From Anaeromyces robustus (Eukaryota > Neocallimastigomycota > Neocallimastigomycetes > Neocallimastigales > Neocallimastigaceae), in assembly GCA_002104895.1 (NCBI GenBank), contig MCFG01000172.1:72030-136029 (forward strand): a stretch of DNA of 64,000 bases. Reading direction: 5' to 3'. The first letter of the stretch is position 1. Each line of letters begins with the position of its first letter. Positions 1-14,000 of this stretch are shown in pieces. The notes under the pieces are model-generated. The model was not told the DNA's origin. It did no database searches and was given only the letters and a program-made list of their open reading frames with translations. The translations under genes were made by a program, and so were the position numbers.

Positions 1-3000
1 TCTGATGTTTCATTAATACTAGTAGGTGATTTATTATTATTATCTGTAGCATGAATATTATCTTTCTTTATTCTTTTTACTGAATTTTCTGATGTATTTG
101 ATATTAATCTTACATTTTTCGATTTTGATTTATTATTTTCTTCATCATTTTTACCTATATTTTCTTCTACATTAGATTTTGTTTTATGAATATTTTCCTT
201 TAAACTTTCCTTTTCAGTGGTATATATAGAATTCTTTTTAGGTTTTGAATTATCTTGATAATCCTCATTTGAATTATTGCTTTTAAGGTGTATTATAGTT
301 TTAGAATGTTCTGCTGGTTCAGGGGACATACTCGTTCGTATTTTAATTGACCGTTCATTATTTGTTAAATATGTCGAATCATTGATAGCTGTTGATGTTT
401 TCAATATTGAATTATTATTATTTGATGAATCATACACATTTTCATTACTTTCATTTACATTTGTATTTCCATTTACATTTGTAGTAGAAGTTGCAATTGA
501 TTGTTTTTCTTTAAGTTTAACTAAATCTGCCAACCATTCTTTGTTGAAATAACATTCTAAAATATGAGCTTGCTGTGAAAGATAAGAGCTAGAATCATTA
601 AAGGTATAACAATTCCTAAAAATTAATCGAACATCATTTTCAAATTTTGATAATTTATCATACTTTCCTTTATTTAATCTAGCTTTTAACTTACTTAAAT
701 CCATAGGTTTTCTTATTAATTCATAGTATTGTGGATAAAGGTTTTTATCTACTGGTAACAAAAATGGAGTTGCTGATTTGTGCTTTTGTAATTTTGAAAT
801 TATTTTGTTACATAATTTAAATTCTTCTTTTCCCATTGATATTTCACCATTTACTTCTGTCCATTCTTTATTAAAATAATTTTCTAATACTGCACCAGCT
901 TCATTCACTGGGGTACCTGGTGGATTGAATAAAAAACAGTTCGAAAAAACTAAACGAACGTCACATTCAAATTCACATTTATCTTTATAATTTTTATTAT
1001 CAATTTTCTTTTTTATTGTACCAAAATCCATTGGATTTTTTATAATAGTAAAATAAGTCGGTATATTATATAATACTGGATCTACTGGGTCTCTGAAATA
1101 TGTTGCATCAAAATGTTTTAATAATTTTATAATCATTTTTTTACATAATTTCATTTCATTTCTATGGTTGCCAACAACAACTCTTAATGGTAAATTGTCA
1201 TTGCTAATTTTTTCATTGGTTGTTGGTATTACGACAGATGTTTTTACTATTGCTGGTTTTTCTGAAGCTTTATGTTCAGGTGATGACGCTTTAACATTAA
1301 TATTATTATTATTGTTATTATTAGTGTTAGTAGAGGTTGTAGATAGATTTTTGGTTCGAGAAGAATGTTTTCTTTCAAGTTTAATTGATGGAATTTTCGG
1401 TTGTTGTGATGTAGAATTTTTTGATGAATTTTTATTTGAAGAAAGATTAATTTTTATGGAATCTTTAACAGGTGGAGGTGGTGCTAATATATTTGATGAA
1501 TTTATTTCTTGACGTTTATAATGAGGTTTAATATCTTTAAGATTAGTCTGTATAGGGAAATTCATTTTTTTTGCTAATTGTTGAATTTTCGGTACAATAG
1601 ATTCTTCAAATTCAGTTTCTAATTTCTTTGATTGAATAGATACATAACTTTCATCTTGATTAAAAATATAACAATTCTGGAAAATTTGACGAATATCCCT
1701 AATTAATTCTTCAATTTTATTATTATACTGACCTGATTTTATTTTTTTCTCTGCTGTGCTTATATCCATTGGGTATTTAATAATATCATGATAAAATGGT
1801 ATATTTTCAACTGGCAATAAAAATGGAGGAGAGCAAGGATGATTTTTTAGATTTTCAATTAAAATTGTTCCAAGTCTCATGAATTTTGTTGTATAATCTT
1901 TTGTTTCAGCTTTTTCTGAATGTTCCAATTTCATTTCAGAATTTTTTCTTTCTTTTTTATTTGCTTTTTCTTCTTTTTCTTTAATAATTATAATTGGTTT
2001 AATTTTAGATTCTGATTTTAATGATTTTTCATCTTTTATTGGTAATTCTTTCACTTTAATACTTTGTCTTTTAGGTTCTTCTTTTAATTCTTTTACTTTT
2101 ATACTTGGTCTTTTAGGTTCTTCTTTTAATTCTTTTACCTTAATTATACTTGGTCTTTTATTATCATCTTTTAATTCTATTATTATTTTTTCTCTTTCTC
2201 TACTTCTATCTTTACTTCTGTCTCTACTTCTATCACGACTTCTTCCTCTATCTTTAGTTTTTTCCTTATCTTTTTCCCTTTCTCTTCCTCTTTCCTTTTC
2301 TTTTTCCTTATCTCTTAATGCACTACCATTAATTGTTATAGGGATTTTAGGTTTTTTGATTGGTTCAGACTATATATATATTATAATAATAAATAAATGA
2401 TGTTTTAATTAAATAAACATAATTATAATTAATTAATAAAAATCAATAAAAATTTCCATATTAAAAAAAAATTAAATAAAAAATAATTTAAATATATTTT
2501 GTTAATCTCTTAATAAAATATACCTCTTTATCTAATATAGATGAAGACATTCTAATTTTTAATTTCATTAATGATCCCTTTTGTGCAGGTTGTTCTTCTG
2601 GTATTTCAGGAATATATAATATTTCACATAAATCAATTAATTTCATCCTTATACGATGATCTAAAACAGGATTATTACTTTTGTTAAAACATTATAATAA
2701 TAAATATTAATATATATATATATATATAATTTAAGTAATAGAAAATATAAATAATTTTATAATAATACATTTTTGTTTTTTGTTTATAAATTATAAATTA
2801 TATTTTTAATAATTATATTTTTAATTATCTTTATTTAGAAAAAAAAGAAAAAAAAAAAAAAAAACTAACTTTAATAATTCCCATATCATTTCTCGTACAA
2901 ATTTATTTTCAGCAAATTCTATTCTATATTTTCTTAAAATTTCATTTTGATTGTATTTTGACTTCTGATTAATCATTTCTGTTGAATTTTCTAGAATCTG

Positions 3001-6000
3001 TGTTTTCTTTTCAACATCAGTATCTGTTATTCCTCCCAAAAGTGATATATATGCAACTAATGATTTAGCAATATGGAATCTGAAATATGGAGATGGATCA
3101 TCGCGTAATAAATAAAATATATATTTACAAATTGAATCAATAAATAAACCATTCAATATAATTAAAGCATCAATTGCTTCGAGCCTTATAAATAAACAAG
3201 TTCCATATCTTGTATATGGTAAAAATATTTTATAATTTACTGGTATTAATTCTGCCATCATCCATAAATGATACGTTTCTAAACATTTCACAGTTACAAT
3301 ATTATGATAAGATGGCATAATCATATCACGAATTCTATATCTTTCAATTTCTTCTAATGCTTCCTTAAATATTGTATTTTCTTTCTGTGCTTCTGTTTCT
3401 GATAAATTCTGCATTTTATTTTTTGGAATTGCATCCTGACTATCACTATCACTTCCATTAAATTCAAATTCTTCAACAACTAAATCACCTTCTTCATCAA
3501 TTTGATTTTTAACTTCATTTGTTTCTATTGTTATTTTTGGTTTTGTGACAGTTTTCTTAGTTGGAACAAATGCTAATCCAATTGATGTAATTAAGGATGC
3601 AATAAGATAGCAATCAGAATACTATTATGAAATTATAAATAGAGTATAAATATATGTATTAATATATAAAATAATAATTTTATATATAATAATAGTTATA
3701 TATTATATTATATTATATATTATTTTATATTATTAGTTATTTATTATTATTATATTATATATATTATTATATTATTATTAGATTATTATTATTATTATAT
3801 ATTATTATATTATTATTATAATTGTTTATTTACTTGATTATCAGTATTATCATTATTTTTTAAAAGATCTAATATAAATTTTCTAACATCGTAAAAAGCT
3901 AAATCATGTTCATCTCTTGCACCTATCATTCCTGCAGGTATTGATTTTTGAACAAAATATTCGCTCAAATTTGAAAAATCATTCGAGTATGGTATATAAG
4001 CATTAGTACTTTCATGATATGGGTAACAAAATTGTTCTTTATATGCTTTCATTAATTTTTCAATTCCTTGAACTGCTGAACAATAAACAATTGTTTTTGA
4101 TGCTTCCATTCTAATTTTATAATAATTGGAGCAATCAAGCATTGCCTTTTCTAATGTTAAAACTACAGCCGAAACAGCTTCTTCTGGTATATTGTGATAT
4201 TTTAATTCGGAAATTGCCTAAAAAAAGAAAAAGAAAAAAAAAATTTAATTTAATTTTTTTATATTTAAAACAATATATTAAATATTTATATACATTAATA
4301 ATTAGTTTTCTTACATGATGCTGAGCTATAACATCTTTATCTTTTTGGAGTTGATTACCCCACATAAAATGTGTTTGTTCCAATATAATTAATGTCAACC
4401 ATTCTGTATCTGGATCCATTCTAATCCATTCGACCGGTGATCTTTTTAAATTATTTCAATTAAAAAATTAAAAACACATTAATCATAATCATTATTAAAA
4501 AGTATAACATATAATAGGTATATAATGTTTAATGAAATCTTTTTTTTTATCATTTATCATTTATTTATTTTTTTTATAATTAATTAATTATTTATTTTAC
4601 CTATCTGTTCCTTCACCCCAATTGACATCTTCATTTTCATCTGTTTCTTCATCATCTTCTAACTCATCTTCTTCCATATTTTTCTTTGATTTTCTTTTCT
4701 TTTTTGATTTTGTACTCCTAATACGTTTATATTTAGTATGATACTGTACATCAAAATTTTGTTGAATTTCTGAAACTTGAACTTCCGTATCAAACACCCC
4801 ACTTGGTTCATGAACACGTATAGTTAATGGTCCTGTAAATTTTACTTTTTTTCCCCAATTACTAGTTGACTCTTGTCTAAATTTAAATTCTACTGTCATT
4901 CTTTTTCTATTGAAATGATGTGTAAAATAAAATTTTGGTATACCAGTTCCATATATCCATTGATCTGCAAACTCTTTCAAATCAATATCTTTACTTAATT
5001 TTCTACATAATTTCAAAAAATGATGAGTACTTAAACCAAACGGTAGTTCTCCTTGTTCAAATGAATTTGTAATTCTTGTTATAACTTTTTGAAGAACCCC
5101 TTTACCTAGACGTTTATTTAACATATATATAACTAATGGTGACTTTAATGATAAAAATTCACTTCTTGATGATAAATAGTCATCATCTGGATGATAATGC
5201 AATAAAATTAATGGATCTGGTATAAGTGTTTGATTATCTTCTGATGAAACTATTATAGGATGAAGTGGTGGTTGATTAACATCTAATTTTACTAAATAAT
5301 CTATATCCTTTAAAATTTAAATATTGAAAAGATCATATTATTTTTTTTTTTTTTTTATTTTAAATTAATAATTTTATAACACCAAAAATTTTTTGCAATA
5401 AAATAATAAAATATATATATATATATAAAATAAATGAAATGAATTATTTAAATATTTTTCAATTAAAACTGATCAAATTAATTATAATATTATAATATAA
5501 ATTAGAATTTACTTTTCTCAAACGATATTTATATTCATTATATCCAAAATGCCTTTTCAAAAATAAACCTGCAATGTAATGCGATAATCCATGGATGAGC
5601 CATGTATCTGCCCAAGTTTTCTGTACAATATAGGAACCAAACCATTGCATGACTAATGATCTTGATATATCTTTTCTTGTTTCATATGTTTGATCAATTA
5701 TATCATTTGTAACTAAATAGAGCGTACTAAAATAATTTATGATATATATATTATAGTAATAATAAAAAATATATATAATAATAGCAATATTTATAGATAT
5801 ATGTAATAGTATAGAATAGAATAGAATAAATATTTATAATATTGGTTATGAATATTTATAGATATATATAATAGAATATAATATAATAAATATTTATATT
5901 ATTATTAATTATGAATATTTATAGATATATGTAATAGAATATAATATAATAAATATTTATATTATAATTGATTATGTATTATTTATATATACTATATTTT

Positions 6001-7902
6001 AATAATTATATTAAAATATATATTGTTAATGAAATATATTTAACTCAAACTAAATATTATATTACCTCATAAAACTTATAGTTGTTCCAACTATTAATGG
6101 ATTAATTGGATTTTCCAAGCATACAAGTTTAAATGATAAATAAGGATATGGTGTTCCAATATATTGGACATAAAATGAAAAAGCTTGTTGAATGAAGTTT
6201 GTGGTATATTCAGCTTCTTCTTTACGTCCTGGTAAATAAAATATATAACCACCACCAATGCCTGATATATTATTTGATAATATCTCATTTTCTTTATTTT
6301 CTTCCTTATTATTTACATTGTCTTTTGATTTTTCTTGAGCACTTTTTATATTTTGATCTGAATTTTTATTCCTACTTTGTGAATTTTTTGATGTACTATT
6401 ATTGACATTATTAGCATTCGCATTTGAATTATTTACAGATTTTCCCATACTCTGCCATCCAATAAGTTTTCTCATTTTATATGGACCTACTGTAAAATAA
6501 ATATTTGGAGCTGCTGAAGGTATATTTAAAGTATAATAAAATATTTTTTTTGAAGAATCTAATGGATGAACAATTTGTTCTACTAATTCACCACTACTAA
6601 CTACAGTTAATTCTGCTTCATCATCTTCATCATCATCTAAATATGATAAATTATCCAGCATTTGAGGTCTAACTGTTTTTGGAACAATATATTCCATTTC
6701 CCATGTACAACGTTCTTGAAGTTTATCTATACATGGAAGCCATAACCTAGCAAATCCACATTGATTATATGTATACATATGGGGATATCTCTATTATTGC
6801 CAATATTTATATAAATATGTGAATATGTATGTCAAAACCATCAATAGAATTGAATTAATAAAACAAATCTCATTTAATTTTAAAATATTTTTAAATTCCA
6901 TCATTATTAATTATTATTTATAAACTGATATTTACATATGGTGCTGCTTCAGGATCTGGCATATTAAAATATATTCCAGAAACAGGATCAACTAATTCAT
7001 ATTCAATTCTTACAATAATGGGATAATATTTTTCTTGTTCTGTTGAATCATTAGTATCATTTACTATTTAAATGAAATTAAATTATTATTATAATAACAT
7101 CAATATAATGATTTTTTTTTATAATTAAAATTCTTTAATATATATTACCTCCTGTAAAATCTTTATTTTCATTTATTGATTCTTTATTAGTTGGAATTAC
7201 CTAATAATGAATAATTTATTTTAATAATTTATTTATAAGTAAAAATTCAATTTACAAACATATAACAAGATGAAAATATAATATTGAGTATTTAGAAATT
7301 TTATTATCAATTAATTATTTAATTAAATTTTTATTACTTTTTTGATTTCTATATCTTGTGGAATATTGATAACTAATTCTCCTTCATCTGCTTCTTGAAG
7401 GGAATTGAAATATTCTTGTTTAAATTCATTATAATTATTTACAGTTTTATTTCGTGGTAAAACATGTGCTACTGGATCTGATAAATTATATTGTGCTTGT
7501 ATTTTATTAATTGATATTTTTCTTATTTCTTTTAAAGAATTCATTTTTTAAGTAATAAAAATTAATATTTACGTTTTTATAATTATTCATATATTATATA
7601 ATATAAATTCATTATTTATTTCATTATTTATTTGCTTGCTTTCTTAACAAAATAATAAAAAAAAAACATACTTATTTGTCTACAATTTAAGTGAATCTCT
7701 GATAAATCTGGAATTAATGGTTGGATGATTAATTCAACATAACCCTAGATTTAAAAAAAAAAAATCTTCGTTATTATTTTTATTCTACATTCTTATTCAA
7801 AAATCCATATATCATAATTATATTTAATTATATAAAACATTAGGTCTACTAACAAATATTGATTTAATTGAAAAATCGATTTCTAATGAAATTCTTTGAT
7901 GC
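1..7902 (-). CDS. TAF2: TFIID subunit 2 (TAF2) with C-terminal triple bromodomain, partial
   Basis: TAF2 is the M1-aminopeptidase-like subunit of TFIID that helps recognise the core promoter. Exons read on the minus strand: 7902-7854, 7744-7672, 7528-7338, 7200-7149, 7063-6936, 6790-6066, 5726-5513, 5307-4601, 4441-4315, 4217-3834, 3621-2870, 2677-2524 and 2369 to the window edge; all phases agree. TAF2 hallmarks are HQRISLEID followed by GYVELIIQP and IHLNCRQI, the FARLWLPCID segment (about 6730), and MQWFGSYIV...DTWLIHGLSHYIAG (about 5560-5650), where the zinc motif of true M1 peptidases is lost. The last exon has a Lys/Arg/Glu-rich linker (about 1990-2369), then three bromodomains at about 1640-1890, 850-1150 and 540-830. 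Each keeps the acetyl-lysine-binding Asn (NCYIFN, NCFLFN, NCYTFN). The C-terminus runs off the left edge. The first exon is unresolved; a candidate lies near 8090-8110. The ATG at 7544 is in an intron and is not the start. Confidence 0.93.
540..830 (-). other. Bromodomain 3 of TAF2
   Basis: The minus-strand frame reads ATPFLLPVDKNLYPQYY, then LIRKPMDLSKLKARL, then VRLIFRNCYTFND. This matches the ZA loop, the PMDL motif and the BC-loop Asn of a bromodomain, so acetyl-lysine binding is expected. A low-complexity Asn/Ser/Thr-rich tail follows to the window edge. Confidence 0.9.
850..1150 (-). other. Bromodomain 2 of TAF2
   Basis: The frame reads YNIPTYFTIIKNPMDFGTIKK and then VRLVFSNCFLFNPPGTPV, a complete bromodomain core including the conserved Asn. 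It is the most diverged of the three in its ZA loop: FRDPVDPVLYNIP replaces the usual PFLxPVD. Confidence 0.9.
1640..1890 (-). other. Bromodomain 1 of TAF2
   Basis: The frame reads SPPFLLPVENIPFYHDIIKY, PMDISTAEKKI and IRQIFQNCYIFNQDESYV, with the conserved Asn present. It follows a charged linker carrying repeated IKVKELKEEPKRPS-type units. Confidence 0.92.
5786..5985. repeat. About 70-bp tandem repeat in a TAF2 intron
   Basis: Three imperfect units begin near 5789, 5857 and 5926. Each contains AATATTTATAGATATATGTA followed by AATAGAATATAATATAATAA-like sequence. The array sits inside the intron between the 6066 donor and 5726 acceptor and explains its length. Confidence 0.7.
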
Positions 7903-8102
7903 CTTGTAATGAATATGAAAAAAAAAAATAATATATATATTTATGGAATATATTGATATAAACAATATCCAATTAGTAAACATTATATTTCCAACAACAA
8001 AAAAATTGTTTTTATTATTTAATTTCTTTTATTTTATTAGACACTTATAATTGATAGGCACGTATATTGCCGCCAGATTCTTGCATTACGTTAATCCAGC
8101 AT

Positions 8103-11014
8103 ATGTTACTGATGAATAATTAATTATCTTAATAATAAGAATTATATTAATAATAATTTTAATAAAATAAAATAATATATTGATAATATTATTTTTATAT
8201 AATAATAAATAGATATAGATATATTGTTAAAGAATAAGAAAAATATATATAAATTAATATTTATTAAGAAAATATAATTAATCATTAAGCAATCATTATT
8301 AATAATATATATTATTATAATATTACATACTGTTTGAATAAAAATTTATCCAATTTTTAATTATAAATAAATATATAATTGAAAAACCATACAGGAAATT
8401 ATTTAATTTTTTCTTAATGAAAGACACTTCTCTTTTATATTAACATAAAAATCCTTAAGGTATATATAATGTAAAATATAAATCGATAATTGAAAAAAAA
8501 AAAAAAATAAAAAAAAAAGAAAAGAATTATTTTGAAATAACTAAATGATTGTATATATTATAAATAATAAATTAAATTAAATTATATTAAATTAAATTAA
8601 ATTAAAAATTAAACTAAATAAAATACAAATTTTATTTTTTTTTATTTATCTTATAATAATAATAATTGTCAAAAAAAAAATACATAATTAAAATCAAAAA
8701 AGAAAAAAAAAACTTTTTATAATTTTATTCCCATTTAATCTTATTTTTCTATTATATTTTTAAATAATATATGAAAAATAATTAATATAAAATTTATAAA
8801 AAAGTCAATTTTTTAAAAAATTTTTTTAGTAAAATAAAAAATTATTTAATTTATCAAATTATTTTATTTTTTTATTAAACATATTTTATTATATAAAATA
8901 TTACATAAATGTATGTGCGTATGTGATTCATACATTAATATTCTAATATAATTCAATTGGTTTTTTAAAAATTTATATATATATATATAAAAATAATATA
9001 TATTGATAAATATTTTAATTATTTAAAAATTAATTCTATAACAAACACCTTTTTTTTTAAAAAATTTCTTTTTGTAACATCACTGTAGATACTACTTACT
9101 ATTTTATATATTTATAATGTTTTGTGGAGTTTATATATATTAAGCAATATTTTAAAATTATTTTATAAAATTATTTTATAATATTAATAATACTTTTTAT
9201 ATGTTATTACTTTAAAATATAAAATTATATATCGGCCACAACTTTATTAATATTAAACCATCATTATTTAATTTAAATTAAATAATACTTGGATTAGTAT
9301 AATAAATTGTTCATCTATATTAAATTCTAAAAAAAAAAAAAACCATTTTATTATCATTTATATATACCTTCAGAAGTTCAAAATATTAACTTTTTTTTTG
9401 CTTTTATAATTATTAATATACATTAAATAATTATAAAACTAAAAAAAAAATATTAAATTCATAAGTCATCCTTCATTTTATAATTCCATAATTTAAAAAA
9501 TAAATAATCATTATTAAAGTAAAATCGGTTTTTACTTTTCAAATTATATGTTTCATTATTATATTAATTCATGAGTAAAAATGTAGATAAATATACTAAG
9601 CTAGTTTTTATTTTGAAAGGTATTCAATTGATTAAAAATGGATTAGAAATAATTATATTTAATTAAATTTTAACCCATATATTTCTTTATAAATAGTATA
9701 TTTTTACAATATTTAACTAAAAATTCATATAACTATATAATAAACATAATAATATTTGTTTATAAATTAAACTTCTATATCATGTTTTTATAAATATAAA
9801 TATATCCCCACAGTAAACTGTTAACATTTTCAATTATATGTATAAAATCAATAATATGTTAATATTATTGTATAAATTTGATTATCTTCATTTACACCAA
9901 TTTATTTTTACTTTATTATTAATAAATTAAATATAATATTAAATTCAAAACTATTCAAAATAAATAAGTATAAAATAATGTGATGAAAATATATATGGAG
10001 CTTTTTAAATATGTATTTTTTCATTAAAACAACTTATACATTATAAAAATTCATCTTAAAGAAAGTAATAAGTTATAAATTAAAATAATTAAAATTTAAT
10101 TATCAATTGTCCAAAAAGGAATATGTCATTTAACTCATATATTTCAAATTTTAAGTTTATATAATATTAATAAATATTGTAAAATGTATATATATATTTA
10201 TTTTTGTTTGTTTGTTTGTTTGTATTTAATATTAAAAAGGGTATATTAATAATCATATCTTTGCATTGTTCTTGATATTAAAAATAAAAAAGTGTATTTT
10301 ATTGTAATATCTATTATGTATATATTATTTCGTTATTTATAAAATTAATAAAAACTTAAAATCCAATACCAATAATAATAATAAAATAATGATAATAATT
10401 ATTAATAAATATTAGTATTCCCTCTATTAATAAAATATTAATAAAATATATAATTGTAACTTTAAGTATATGAATTATTTATATTAAAATTTTAGTACTG
10501 GCAATATAAAATTATATTAATTTTTTTATTATTACTTGAAAGATGAATAAGATAACTCTTACAAAAAAAAATAAAATAAAATATAATAAAAAAAAATATA
10601 TATATACTTATTAAAGTAAAATAATGTAAATAAATTTTTTTATATTTTTATATTTATTTATTGTACAGGTTTTTCATAAATAGTATATTTTTTATATTTG
10701 CATTATTATTGTTACATTATTATTATAGTTATTATATTATATGATATTATATTATACTGTATTATATTATATAGATTTTATAATTATTTTATTTCTTTTC
10801 CATTATGATTACTATTATTTCTTATTATTATTTTTTCTTATTACTATTTTATTTTATTTTAATTTTTTTATTATATTTATTATTTATAGATTTTTTTTGC
10901 CTTTTTATTTTTTATTTCTTTAATTATATGAATTGTATATATATTATTTTATTACTGATAATAATATTAATATTAAAATTATGATTATTTGGAGAAAAAA
11001 TATGATACATTTCT
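8103..11014. other. Gene-free AT-rich intergenic region
   Basis: About 2.9 kb with no coding-like ORF beyond short Ile/Leu/Tyr/Phe-rich shadows. It holds A/T homopolymers and a short GTTT run near 10204. It must contain the promoter and perhaps the first exon of TAF2 at its left end, and the 3' flank of the aminopeptidase at its right end. Confidence 0.7.
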
Positions 11015-14000
11015 TTAATCTGTAATATATTTTTTATTTTCAAAATTCTCTTTTAACCATTTGGCAACAACTTCTCCATACTTTTCATGCTTTGTCCAGT
11101 AATTATAAGCTCTACCAAATTCAACACCACGTTTAACTAATGCCTTAGAATTAGGTGGAACAACTCTTTTTGGGTTATCTTTTCCATCAATCCAATCAAG
11201 AATCTCATCAAAAAGTTCTTTATTATTAAGATATTCAGAAATAGTACCTAATAATCTTGAGAAACCAGCGGTACCATTTGGGAATCTATCAATAAAGTAG
11301 GAATCCCAATGTTCCTTAACAAATATCCAACATAAACGAGCAGCACTAGAACCAACATTTCTAATTAATCTCATTAATAAGAAATTGGTATCTTGTTCTC
11401 TAATTTCACTAGAAATTGAAAGTTCAAATAATTTTTCTTGGAGGAATGGAAGAGTAACTGAAGCAAGTGAATCTTTTAGCATATCTTTACGTTGAACAGA
11501 AGTTTCCTTTTTATATTCTTCGAAAATATAATTAAATTCATTTTCATTACCATAACGTATACCAGTAGAATAAATAACACTCATAATATCTTCATCAAAG
11601 TTCTTTGTAAAAGTACCGTTTTTAATTTGTTCAAAATAACTTAAAGCTTGAGTTTTGATTTTCTTTTCACCAACAACGCAAGCTAATCCTAAAATAGCTG
11701 AACGTAATTGTGAACGATTATGAACAGTATTATCTTCAGTTGGTATGTTACTTTCTTCTCTCTTAATGTTTTCTCTTAATTCATTATTGACTTTTTTCAT
11801 ACTTTCATTATCCTTTTCAACAGTGACATTTATTTTTTTTCTACTTTGAGTGTCATTACTTTGATTATAAATAATTGATGGATCATCATTATCATTATTA
11901 TCATTGTTATCATCATCGTTACCATCATCAATTTTATCACCATCACCTTTATCATCATCATTATTATCGTTATTATTATTATCATTTTCATCCTTTTCCT
12001 CCCATCCAATATCATTAGCAATATTTTGAATTAATGAAATTATATATTTTTTAACATTACCATAAGAAGCATTAATGTCAAAGTTTTTAATAAATTGTTT
12101 TAAAATATCAATAGCACTTTGCCAAACAACATTACTTTTTTCGTTCTTTAAAAAGTTAAAACAATCTAAAATAACTTCTGGATTTTCAGTTCGACCATTA
12201 AATAATTGAGATGCTATATCATATAAGAAACCAGCTCTATCAATAGCTGGCATGAAATATAAATCGGATTTCAACCATTCACAAGCAATTTGAATAGATT
12301 CATCATCATATTGAACCTTATAAAAACCAGTTTGATCAGTATTACCTTTAACAAACAATTTAATTGTTGTACTATCATCTTGATCTCTTTTTCTTAAAAT
12401 TCTTGGCAATGGTATTGTTGTTTCTTCTTTTAAGGTGATTGATTTATTTTCTATAATTTCTGGTTTTCCAGTAGCATTGGAAAAGACCAGGTATGAATAT
12501 GGAATAATCCATGTACTATTATCAGCTGGTGCTTTATCATTTATTAATTCCATATGATTTACGAAATAACGTTCTTGTGATAATGAAACATTATTTTCTT
12601 CTTTATTCTCCTTCATCATAACAATTGGATAACCTCCTTGATTAATAAAAGTACCCATTGTTTCAGAAACATGCATTAATGGTTCACCATCTTTATCATA
12701 GGATTCTAAAGCATCCCACAATTGCTTAGTTTCAGCATTATTATATTGATATAAACTTAGGTACTTATGAATACGATTAAAGAAATAATTATTTGAATAA
12801 GAAATTAAATCCCGTTTTACTTGTTTTGAATTAATATTATTTAACCATGATTCAATCATTCTATTTATTCGTTTATTATATAAAATGATTATTATATATT
12901 ATTATTTATTATATAATATATAATATAATTATAAATTTTATTTACCTAATAACTGAAGAACCCTTAGAATATGAAATATCATCGAATAAACCCTAATTGA
13001 GTATAAAATAAAATAAAATATATAATTAATAACATTGTTTATTAAAAAAAAATAAAATAAAATAAAATAAAATAAAAAATATAAAAATATAATTATGATA
13101 AATATAAAACATACAGAAATTTCATCTGGGTCTTTTACTTCAGCATAAATTGGATGAGTATGATGAGATGAATCAGTTTTGAAAGCCTTAAGAACATCCA
13201 TGTAATACCAATGGTATTCCATACCCCATTCTGGTTCTGCAGCATTTACACCCAAATCTTTTTTTTTTTTTTTTACAAGTTGATTATATATTTATTTATT
13301 TTGTTTTGTTTTGTTTTAGTTTTTATTCATTATTTATTTATTTAATAGATAAATGATCATTAAAAAATTATTATAAATATTTTATTAAATTTATAAATAG
13401 TATCAATTTATTTAACCTGAATTATAATATACTTACATTCCATAAATTCTATTTACATTATTCCATGACGATAATTTATATAGATGTATTCATTAACAAG
13501 ATATTAATAAAAATATTATTATACATTATTTATTAATATAATTTATTTAAATTTCGTATGAATAAAAATATAAATATAAAATTACCAGCAAATCCTTCAT
13601 TTAACCATAAATCATCCCACCATTTCATGGTTACAAGACTTAATAATATATTTATATAAAATATTAAAATATTATATTTCAATAAACATAGTAATTAAAT
13701 GATATATATTTTAATAAATTATATTATGTTTATTTAATAAAATTAACTATACTATTTTAATCAAATTAAATTGTATTTATTTTACGACTTACTTTCCAAA
13801 CCATTGATGAGCTAATTCATGAGCAACTACGGTAGCTACATACTGTTTATTTATAGAAGAAGCCTTTTTTTCATCATATAATAAAGCTGTTTCTCTGAAT
13901 GTAATTAAACCCCAATTTTCCATAGCACCGGCTTCAAAATCTGGAATTGCAACCTTAATAATATTTATTAATCATATAAATAATTATAAAGAATCGATTA

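Noticed and set aside
277-1512. Plus-strand ORFs at 277-552 and 1168-1512
   Set aside because: They are antisense to the TAF2 bromodomain exon; the minus frame carries clear conserved domains.
7323-7544. ATG at 7544 as the start of TAF2
   Set aside because: Conserved TAF2 sequence (GYVELIIQP, HQRISLEID) continues in exons upstream; the acceptor at 7529 places this ATG in an intron.
10741-10923. 60-aa hydrophobic ORF in the 8.1-11 kb desert
   Set aside because: Pure Phe/Ile/Leu/Tyr from TTA/TAT repeats; no support.
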